A DNA stretch of 64,000 bases from Liolophura sinensis (lineage: Eukaryota > Mollusca > Polyplacophora > Chitonida > Chitonidae). The stretch spans positions 9,982,001-10,046,000 of the forward strand of contig NC_088300.1 of NCBI RefSeq assembly GCF_032854445.1, read 5' to 3'. A model generated the notes under the pieces. It had not been told where the DNA came from. It searched no databases and saw only the letters and a program-made list of their open reading frames with translations. This document shows positions 1-12,000 of the stretch, in pieces (within the stretch, counting starts at the first letter, position 1; each line of letters begins with the position of its first letter). The position numbers and the translations under genes were made by a program.

Positions 1-3000
1 CAAAAGATTGATCTCCTGGGCAAGAATGCTTATGTCCTTGGGTGTCTGGGATTTGGCAATTTCAAGGTCGCTTGAAAACAGAAAAAAAAATGGCAAATTG
101 AATGTATTTTTGGCCATTTTCAACATATGCAAACTGGAAGGATTTCTAGTTGGGTTGCTAAATATCTATCTAACAATGCTCTATAATGTAAAACTAAGCA
201 CCTTAATTTAAATGTATGCCTTTCATTTGCACTCTCATGATTTTTTTTTTTTTGCAGTTGTAGACAGTCTTCACCATCCTTGAAGATCACTTCCATACAT
301 ATATGACAGTAAACTTTGAAGTACTAGATGATTTGTGTTGAATAAGATTGAATGTCACACAACACACTGTACCTGGGCACTGGGGTTTTCAAGGTCAGAG
401 GTAGATATCCAATACGCCAATTACCAGAGAGCTGAAACCAGGACAGTAAGAATGTTACATAAAGTCTGCGCAGGGTTTCTCTGTTTATACACAGGAGATG
501 AATGCTGAAAAACTGTATGTGATTATTGTAATTCTTCAACCTTTCACATGTTGGCAAGGTGTTATTCAAGCATATTCTGAAAGCATTATTCTGTATAGAT
601 TGATAAAGTTATACTTTATGTGAAGCCCTGAAAATGGCCCATCCAACCTATGTAAATTTGTCTCCAAAATCAAATTATCAGTTCGCATAAACTGCTCTGA
701 AAGTTGTTCATTCATAGGCGATTTTTTGAAAATTGCAAAAAAAAAAAACAAAAAGAAAAAAAAAAGAAGAAAATAAAGCTATTTATTTCAACATTTCACA
801 ACTCGCAATTGGGGAACCTTTGCTGCATGAAGTCAAAACACTATTGCTCACTTCCTGCTGGTGCAATATAGATTTTCGGACAAATGTGTCATCTTGTAGT
901 GCTCTTGTCTTAAAAGTCAGTCTGGTCAGAGCCGAGAGTCCCGGACGCACAGAAAAGTTCACCTATTATGAAGTTGCATGTATCTAAGATTTTGAAGTTG
1001 CCACAGCAGACCATACATTAGATGGTTGTACATGAAGTACATGAGGTTTTCCTGCTTACCTCTCCAGCCTCGGCACTTGTACGGGCATTATCTACAGTGT
1101 TCTTCATCAACATAGCCACAGTCATCGGCCCCACACCCCCAGGGACCGGTGTAATCCACGATGCCACAGACTTGGCCTCTTCAAAGTCCACGTCTCCAAC
1201 TAACCGTTTCCCGGACTTGGTACTGCTGTCTTCACAGGGAGGGAGACAAAGCACAATGGAGTTCATTCATTGTCAGCCATTCATTTGTTTCATGTTTGAT
1301 AGATGTATAATAACATGTTTTTTTATCCTATCCAATGCATGAAGGAAATCATCAGTGATATGGTCTGAACTGGCCAGTCCTCACACATCACACTTTTATT
1401 TTCTGAATGGGTCTTAGTTTTAGACAATACCAAAAACATGTTGTTGAGCTAGAACATCACAATAAAAGCAAGATTGACCAACACTGGTACTGAATAATGG
1501 GATTTATTTGATTGGTGTCTTACAGCGTACTAAAAAATCATTCACTTGGCCAGCATTATGGTGGGAGGAAACTGGGTTCGGGGAAACCGCTGGCAGACCT
1601 TCCGACATACAGCCTATGAGGAAGCCAGCATGAGGTAGACTTGAAATCACAGCAGCCGAAGTGGTGAGAGGCTCCTGACTTATTGTGCTGCCCTGGCATG
1701 TTAACCACCTTGCCCCACTGAATAATACAATAAATCAAAACATGTCCAATTGAATACTTGTCTAACCTAGAATTTGATATCCTAGTAAATCAAGACTTGT
1801 CTAACCTAGAATTTGATAACCTAGCACTGAGTATCCTAGTAAATCAAGACTTGTCTAACCTAGCACTGAATATCCTAGTAAATCAAGACTTGTCTAACCT
1901 AGCACTGAATATCCTAGTAAATCAAGACTTGTCTAACCTAGCACTGAATATCCTAGTAAATCAAGACTTGTCTAACCTAGCACTGAATATCCTAGTAAAT
2001 CAAGATTTGTCTAACCTAAGACTGAATATCCTAGTAAATCAAGACTTGTCTAACCTAGCACTGAATGTCCTAGTAAATCAAGACTTGTCTAACCTAGCAC
2101 TGAATATCCTAGTAAATCAAGACTTGTCTAACCTAGCACTGAATATCCTAGTAAATCAAGATTTGTCTAACCTAGCACTGAATATCCTAGTAAATCAAGA
2201 CTTGTCTAACCTAGCACTGAATATCCTAGTAAATCAAGACTTGTCTAACCTAAGACTGAATATCCTAGTAAATCAAGATTTGTCTAACCTAGCACTGAAT
2301 ATCCTAGTAAATCAAGACTTGTCTAACCTAGCACTGAATATCCTAGTAAATCAAGACTTGTCTAACCTAGCACTGAATATCCTAGTAAATCAAGATTTGT
2401 CTAACCTAGCACTGAATATCCTAGTAAATCAAGATTTGTCTAACCTAGCACTGAATATCCTAGTAAATCAAGACTTGTCTAACCTAACACTGAATATCCT
2501 AGTAAATCAAGACTTGTCTAACTTAGCACTGAATGTCCTGGAATATCAAGACTTTTCTGATGTAGCACTAATGATCATAGTAAAACAAAGAACATGGCAT
2601 GCAAATATCACAAAACAGTCCATATACATGAATTCATTTACAGATCTGGTTGGTTGTTTGGGAAGTCAGCTGACCTGGGATAGAGTTTATACCACAGTCT
2701 ATGACCACAGCCCCTGCCTTGATCCAATCTCCCTTCACTAGTTTGGGTTTGCCGATGGCTACCACAAGAATGTCAGCAGCCTGAACCTATCCAAACAAAG
2801 AAAAAGGTTGTCTACCTAATAACACATGGTTGCAATTACATCTACTGTACTTCAACAAACATGTACTATGAACTCAATGAACACCTCAACTTTATTCAAA
2901 CTTGATGATGTCCTTTCATCTAACATACCTTCATAATTCATAACAGAATTTATTTCATTGTTGCTTAATGTCAAACTCTAGAATTATTACCTTATACTAC

Positions 3001-6000
3001 AGCATGTTAATGACAAACTAAAATTATTACCTTATACTACGGCATGTTAATGACAAACTACAATTATTACCTTATACTACGGCATGTTAATGACAAACTA
3101 CAATTATTACCTTATACTACGGCATGTTCCTGACAAACTTTCCCCACTGTCCAGTGTGATGTACACCCTACCTTATATAACACAGTATTACTAGAAGATA
3201 AGCCGCCTTCAAGAGACCTAAGGTTGGGATTGAACCGACACCTCAGTTGTTACATCTACAGTATATACAGGAGTGAAAGTTGTCACTGAAGCCTCACAAC
3301 AAATGTACAGAATTTTCCCCAATATATGTACCTCTAATTCTGTGAAGCTCATCACCTGTGTTTCTTACCTCTGCCTTCAGGTCGGCCGTTCTAGAATGAC
3401 ACACTGTAACCGTGGCATGATTCCACAGCAGGAGGTCAGACATGGGGGCACCCACGATCTTGCTGCGACCAACAACAACAGCTTTCTTGCCCTTGATCTC
3501 AATTCCTGTACACAGAAAGTAACAATCAATTTAATCCAATAATGCCAGACAAAAGAGTAAATAAGCTTTCACACTAAATTAATTTCTAAATCTAACTTAT
3601 CAGAAATCTGGTACTTAATAGAAAAGTGGAAATGCCGCTCTTCAGGTCAGTGTACTGTGTACTGCAAATCTGCAAATACTTACCAGTAATATTTAGCGTG
3701 ATGTCTCTGGTCAAACTGTGTGTACACACAGATCTTGAACATGTTTCCACTGACAGGATTCAGTTGAACTGTGTTAAGTACTGTAATTAGTCAACCTTTT
3801 TGCATGTTCGCAAGATGTTTATTCAAGCATATTCTGAAGGCATAATTCTGTGTTGACTGATAAAATTACACTCTTTGTGAAGCTCTGAAACTGACCAATC
3901 CAACCAATATAGTTTTGTTTCCAAAATTAAAATGTCCATAAGATGCACCTTTCATATGCAAATAGGTTGAGGAATTAAGGTAAATCAATATATTACATAA
4001 ATCTCACTTTGTTGGCAATTTTCCATTGACTCCAGATACAAGATTTAAATCTACAACCCTATGATAAAAAAGTGTGTCCTGACTATGCTGGACTTTCACA
4101 AACACGATGAATTACTTCCTGTCCAATGGTGTAGTGGTTGTGTACAGACCACTATGTGATTACCTGATCTCTTAATAAGCTCGAGACACCCAAATGGGGT
4201 ACAGGGCGGGATACAGCTATCCAGATCCCCCCGGGACAGTTTACCAGCATTCACACTGTGTAACCTGTAAACACATGTAAAACAGTAGCTGTAGAGATAC
4301 ATGTGTGCTGCTGATAACTCTAGTTCAGGCCTAGGTCTGAGATCTGTTTCACTCTTCCCAGCTTAGCTTTCAGAAATACAGATCTGTACTCTTATGTAAC
4401 CTGTAATCCTTCAGTAATTCTAACTTCATATTATCTAGTTATTTGCAAATATTAAAGACCATAACGTCACAATAAACACAAACGTATCTGTTACATCGGC
4501 AGCAAGCCAAACTTCACTAACCACAATTGTTAATTTGAGGCAGTCACACTCAGCATCATCCACGAAAAAGATAAAACTCATGGAATGATCTGACTGAAAC
4601 CAATGAGATGTACACCATCTAAAGTACAACTAACAAACTGTTTGGGAGTCTTAACTTTAATTGATGTGTTAATAATGCACAGATATAATCTATAATCAAT
4701 TATATTGTGAAAAAAGATGGTCTTAATTTTCGGAAGAGCAGCCGAGTCCATCCTAGCAACTGAGTCACATGATTTGAAAATGGCGACTTGCGAAGTTCTG
4801 ATGCTGTCTGAGTGGGTGCGTCGGTTACATTTGTGTTATTTGCGATAACATGGCCTTTATGAGTCCCAAATAATGAGGTGATATGAATTCAGAATTACTT
4901 TAAGATCATAGGACACCTCATTTTATGGCGCTTGAAGACAGCGCAGACAACAGTACTGAGTTCACCGTTTAGTGAATGTAACAGTTCACAGGGATTAATG
5001 TGGAAGCTAAGCTGGGAACATGGCTAACTGATCTCAAAGCTAGTTAAGGCCATGACGTAACTAAAAAATTGATTACAGCTTTCAAGTCTTGAGTAACTGA
5101 TCCTTCAGTTTCATCACAACACGAAAACAGATCAATCGTTTGCGCAAATTGGTTACGTGAACATGTGGCTAATAAAGTAATAAAGTAGTTCCTAGCAGAT
5201 TTTTCCCTTTTATTTGCTGCAACTTCCTCAAAGCCTATTAATTTGTGTATGAAGTGTCCAGGAGAATTCTCGGATAGTACAATGGCTACAGGGGGAGGGG
5301 GGGCACAGCATGAACAGTGATCAGCACTGATCAGCACAGATCAGGGTGGATCAGGAAGTCACTACAAAACATATATGTCATAGACAATGAGAATCCCATG
5401 GTTTAGTTTCTTTCGATGATTAATAATTACTTTTACAGTTAGCTACTTGTAATGTGTGTAATATCAAACTGGCTTATAAAGCCCTCACCATCCCTGTCAG
5501 ATAAAATGGTTTCATTTAACAGGGGAAATGACATAACCATTGACACAAGGGAATGTCAACAATGATCAGCTCATAGAAAGTTGCTGACAAATGAAAGTTT
5601 AAATTCAGTTCAAATTGAATATCACAATACATAACTGACGAATGCTGCCAGCTAGCCCGTGTTGTGCACATAACAAAGGAGACAAGTAGTGCACACGCTT
5701 GCATCAGGAAAATGTGGCTGAAAGTCGAAAAGTACTTTCTCTGCCAAAAGTTTTATTATTTTGTTTTAACATGGAAGCCTTCTCAGGAGTTACCTATATG
5801 GCACAGTGAAGTTAATAGGTTGGTTTTTTTTGTTGCTTTTCACAGGAGTACGGGAATGCAAGCATATTCTTGTAGAGAAAATCATACAAATAATTTTCAA
5901 AATGAAAGTGAATGTTCTGAAAATTCTGATTCATATTAGCCACCTTCTTTGGACAGGTGGATGAGAGTTAAATGATGTGAATAAAGGTTAGTAACAACAT

Positions 6001-9000
6001 TTTCACATGGAGAATCTGCTTTGAACTTGTAAGATTTTGACAAGACTCTAGTTGATTCCTTCAAAGTGAATCTGAAGGAATCCCTTTAGATTCTGGTATA
6101 ACCAATAAAACAATATACAATGACAAACTGCAAAATATAATCTAATTACCATTTTTTGTTTAAGTCACCTAATTTGTATTTCATGCTAACAACAATTTAT
6201 AAACAGACAAAATTATTAATAGTCAAATTTCTGCTTATTTTTGGTATGTTCCAACATTTCAGGCTTTCTTCACACCCTGCCCCATCCCACCACACCCATG
6301 GTCCTCAATGCCAGGTCTGCACATTTCAAACTTTAGAAAACACCGTGAAATGTGAATTAAAGTTGATTAAAGCTAGCCTAATCCTAGCCTCATACATGTA
6401 ACCACATACTGGGATAAGAAGTCTTCATACAAAATGTTTTCTTACCACAAAAAAAGACAGTCTAACAAAATCAACTTACCCGTCCACATCTTTGGTAGGA
6501 GCTATTGTGTTTGTGACCAGGTGGGCATCTATAGTATGCACAGAATCCAGGGGCAGCTAAAACACAGACATGTGCCACAGAGTTACGAAATCCTGGAAAA
6601 AGTTGACATCAAATTGATGGCTGCCAATTTAAACAGAAATAGCAACTTACAGAGCTGCCTGTTACAACTAAAAACTTAACACCAGCCCATTCCGTTCTAC
6701 ATCAGACATCAGACTGAGTGAAAACATGAATAGTTAAGTCTAGTCTACCGTTGTGTAAGTTTGAACATTGGTGTAAGAAGTCATTGGTATTAAGGCAAAA
6801 AACAGAGCTGCATGTGTACCAAAGCACTTTCTTGTAGGAGGCATATGAATGTAAAACTTCAGCTCAAAACATAAAGTACTGAAGTCATGAATTGGGTAAT
6901 TTATTGTAATTAATATGCACACAGCGTATCAATAATGGGGCATCTCCTTCGCTCCATTGTGCTTAATATATATGTAAAACTTCAGCTCACTACGCGCAGT
7001 ACTTTTGAGATGCCACCCTTAACATTCTCCTTAACACTGATTCCAATATACAATACACAATACTTTTAGATATCACACTTAAAATTTATTTTAACATTGC
7101 TTTCCTTGTTACTTTATTTATTTATTTGATTGGTGTTTTATGCCATGTTTAACAAACATTCTAATTATATGAAAACAATCAGCACTGTGGTGGGAGGAAA
7201 CCGGGCAGAGCCCAGGGAAACCCACGAACATCTGCAGGTTGCTGGAAGGCCTTTTCACTTACGGCTGGAGAGAAAGCCGGCTTAACCCGGACTTGAACTC
7301 AGTGACCGCATTGGTGAGGGGCTCCTGGGTCATTCACGCTAAACCCTTTGACCCCTTTCCCTGTTATTCAATGCCAATGCAGAAGACACTCAGAGTATGA
7401 CATAAGTTATGCCTACAATGTACAGACGAGCTAAAAATAATTGAACATCTTGTACAGCATATGACATACATATAATGGTCCCCAGGCTCTGCACAATTTC
7501 CTCCCACCATAATGCTGGCCGCTGTTGTACATGTGAAATATTCTTGAGTATGGCGTAAAATACCAATCAAATAAATAAATACAATGGGCAGCAGGCTAAT
7601 GTGCATATCCTTTACTTTTGACTTGAAGTTTGAAGATTCTTGTATACACATCATACTGACCTGCACAATGATGCCATGGATTTTGGGGTCCCTGTTCAGA
7701 TTTTCCACAGACCGAACAACCTGAAATGAATGCATGGTAAAAAGACAAACAGCACAAGTGACTCACCTGTAAAATGCTTAACACTACTTACCCATTATGT
7801 ACGCAGCAATTTTATTGAACTTTCCTCCAGAAAGTCTTTTCAAACTTCATCTCTAATGAAATTTGGCTCTAAATGTACAAATTTTACTGAAATTACTTTT
7901 CTTAGATATGCTAAAGTTATGCAAAACAAAAATTTTTCTATGGAAAGCTTTGCATAGAATTTTGAGGTACAAATTCAGTATATGATACCTGAAAAACTTT
8001 GCCACATGTTATTGTAATGTTATAAAAACTGATGGCAGTATCCTGTTGCCCCTGATGAAAGCTTCTGTCTCCTGAACTCACCTCTTGTTGCGTAGACGTC
8101 TCTGGCAGACGGATATGCTGAGCGTTAATCCCCACTTCCGCAGCTGCCTTTAGTTTCATGCGGATGTACACATTGGAGTCTTCTCTGTTACCCACCTACG
8201 CTCCGACAATTCCAACAGCCAACAAGTATAAAACTATCACAGATACAAAAACTGGCAGGCAAAACTTGTTCTGGTTTCTGGATAAAGAACATTTTTGCTG
8301 TTTTCTTCAAAACATTTATGGACAAATTACTTGCAAATCAGTATCAATAGATAAAGTCTCTGAGAAAAAAAATATAGTTGTTGCATCAGGTGTGACAGAA
8401 TGACAGTGTTTTCACTGAATTTTCTCCAAGGAAAATGAACATTAAAGCAAAGTTAGGGTAAGTTGATTTTAACTATCGTGATAAAACATGCCGTAGATCT
8501 ATACCTGTACAATGGCTAAGCCTGGTTCAAACCCTGGGAACGTCTGTTGTAGAGCAGTTACCTCCTCCTTCAGTTTACATCGAATCTCTCTGCAAATAAC
8601 AACAAGAATGGTTACACATTTTCTTCAAGGGTGTTTCATTTCTTTCATTAATTTTTGATAATTTTTCTAACCCTAATTCTTCAACCTTTTAACCATCACT
8701 GTGATCAATATTTTGAAACATTTTGAGAGAACTATCGGATGTAGGAAAATAATCTGCACAGCTTTATGAAGCTTGCACGTATCATTTTCATAATAATTGC
8801 ACGCATAAATTCCACTGAAAAAAGTGCTTTAGAGGATGAAAAGGTTAATGTTGAACAGTATTTCTTTAGTGTAAATATCACAGACAAACCTTACTTTAAA
8901 TAACTTTACAGATGCATTCCGTAAGGCATATGAATGGGTCAGAACTACATGTAGCTCTTCATGTGCATATTTGATATAAGCAACATGGACAAACTGACAC

Positions 9001-12000
9001 TTCTGAACACCAATAAATATTCTAAACCTGTCCACCAGATACAAAAATCATTAACTGATTGGTTGGCTGAAGAAACTACAGCAGTCAAAGGACTCCGCAG
9101 AGATCTTCAACGCTCTCAAGTAAGACCAACTAAGAGGCATACAAGCATGGTGGGCAGTTTACTGCTCCAAACACCTCCCCACCACCCCCTCCCACCTCCC
9201 CAGATAACAGTGAAGACAGTTGAACACAATGTAAAGTTGTTCTGTATTTTTTTTTAATTTTTGTACCCTTTTGTGCAAGTTGCCAGCGTTTTGTATCTCT
9301 AAACCACATAATGAACAGCTGTGAATCCATTCCTCGGAAAAGTCTGTAGTGCAAGACTGTGCAAAGATTATTTACAAGTGTTTTATATTATACTTATAAT
9401 CAAGAATGACAATCTTCTGACCAACTGTTGTTTACTTCGTTGCTTGATTGATGCTCACGCCATGAGACAAGGTTTTAAAGAGTTCTACTTTAGTGTATGT
9501 AAAAATCAGAAATAAACCAAAGGGAAACTTAATAAATGAATGACTTGGGTCTAACACCACGCTGACAGTACACTTACTCCAGTTAGAGCTTGTTAGAACC
9601 AGAAAGCAGAAGTGAAAACGAACTTTGTTAATCAAAGTAGCAGTACACATGTACAACAACTACATGTACATAATGCTGTCGTCTCTGTAATGACCTTAGT
9701 CTGCACACAACCTTAAACCATCATTATTCATGAAAACATTCATTTATTCATTTTTTTATAGACAGGTGAGACAAATTTATTGTTTATACAGGTGTGTATA
9801 AACACTAAACAAGCCATGAGCTGTCACATATATATTTATTTATAGAAAACTATGTAAACAAGGTTTTAGTGTCTTTTTTCCCTTCAACTACACAGACATT
9901 ACATGACAAATTAAACATGGTACAAGACTGTACCTATAAATCAAATTTTTTATCCTTCTGTTTAATCAAAAAGGTAGGGATTTTAAAGCAATTAGCATTG
10001 AAAGATAAAACTGAAAAAAAAAACACATCAAAATCCTAATAAAAACATTACAGTAGAGCGATTTTGGAGAGTCAATTGGGTTATGCCCATCGTTTTTAAT
10101 GAAGGCCTAATCAAACAATTTCGCGTCATACGAAAGCCAACTCTTCCTCATGCAAGTGACCAGCGCCATTACGGCTTTCACTAATCTAAATATTCTCTTT
10201 CATACTGAGCACCGAGAGTTTGCTGTGACAGTGTGACTTGCCCGACATAATTGACTAAATGACTAAACCCTGAACAACTGTCCCAATGACTAAACCCTAA
10301 ACAACTGTCCCAATGGCTGAACCCTAATCAACTGTCACAATGGCTGAACCCTAATGAACTGTCTCAATGGCTGAACCCTAAACAACTGTCCCAATGGCTG
10401 AACCCTAATGAACTGTCTCAATGGCTGAACCCTAATGAACTGTCACAATGGCTGAACCCTAATGAACTGTCACAATGACTAAACCCTAAACAACTGTCCC
10501 AATGACTAAACCCTAATCAACTGTCACAATGGCTGAACCCTAATCAACTGTCACAATGGCTGAACCCTAAACAACTGTCACAATGGCTGAACCCTAAACA
10601 ACTGTCCCAATGGCTGAACCCTAATCAACTGTCCCAATGGCTGAACCCTAATCAACTGTCCCAATGGCTGAACCCTAATCAACTGTCACAATGGCTAAAC
10701 CCTAAACAACTGTCCCAATGGCTGAACCCTAATGAACTGTCTCAATGGCTGAACCCTAATGAACTGTCACAATGGCTGAACCCTAATGAACTGTCACAAT
10801 GACTAAACCCTAAACAACTGTCACAATGACTAAACCCTAATCAACTGTCACAATGGCTGAACCCTAATCAACTGTCACAATGGCTGAACCCTAAACAACT
10901 GTCACAATGGCTAAACCCTAAACAACTGTCCCAATGGCTGAACCCTAATCAACTGTCCCAATGGCTGAACCCTAATCAACTGTCCCAATGGCTAAACCCT
11001 AATCAACTGTCACAATGGCTAAACCCTAAACAACTGTCCCAATGGCTGAACCCTAATGAACTGTCTTAATGGCTGAACCCTAATGAACTGTCACAATGGC
11101 TGAACCCTAATGAACTGTCACAATGACTAAACCCTAAACAACTGTCCCAATGACTAAACCCTAAACAACTGTCCCAATGGCTGAACCCTAATCAACCGTC
11201 CCAATGGCTGAACCCTAATCAACTGTCCCAATGGCTGAACCCTAAACAACTGTCACAATGGCTAAACCCTGAACAACCTGCCTCAAACAGGTACATGTAA
11301 TGACAACTCAGGTAATACCCACTAAGTACTCACTCGGGTAATTCTCACTCAGGTAATACTCACTCAGGTAATACCCACTCAGGTAATGCTCATTCAGGCA
11401 ATGCCAAAGCAGGTAATGCTCACTCAGATGATGCTCATTCTGGTGCTCCTATGCTGACTCATACAATGCCCACTCAGGTAATGCTCATTCAGGCAATGCC
11501 AAAGCAGGTAATGCTCACTCAGATAATGCTCATTCTGGTGCTCATATGCTGACTCATACAATGCCCACTCAGGTAATGCTCCTTCAGGCAATGATTATTT
11601 GGGCAATGGTCATCCAGATAATGATTTTTCAGGCAATGCTTACTCGGGTAATTCTCAGTCAGGTAATGCTTATTTAGGAAATGACCGCTCAGTTAATGCT
11701 CAATGAAATAATAGTCTTCCAGGTAATGCCCACTCATGTAATGTATGCATTTATGCAGACTTGGATTTTAAATTGAACTTAACAATTTTTCAGTCACATG
11801 ACAACTAAGATTCATTTGGTGTATGGACATATAATGTTTCTTCTTGTGGCAGGGAGAGTCCATGCTGCTACCAATGAAGTATCATTCTGAACACACTAGA
11901 AATGACACCCCACCAGGTCACATTATACTCAGTGTTGAGTGCCAAGAGAGGCAACAAGTACCACTGCTGGTACAAGAGGACGCTCTAACCACTTGGCCAC

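Noticed and set aside
1758-2741. A 327-codon repetitive protein ([13 protein letters not shown] units)
   Set aside because: The 39-bp intronic minisatellite lies inside MTHFD1 on the opposite strand; the tail of the frame overlaps a real MTHFD1 exon read antisense.
10240-11285. CRISPR-like array or interstitial telomere
   Set aside because: Units are head-to-tail without unique spacers and the context is an animal intron. CCCTAA occurs once per 27 bp, not as tandem hexamers.
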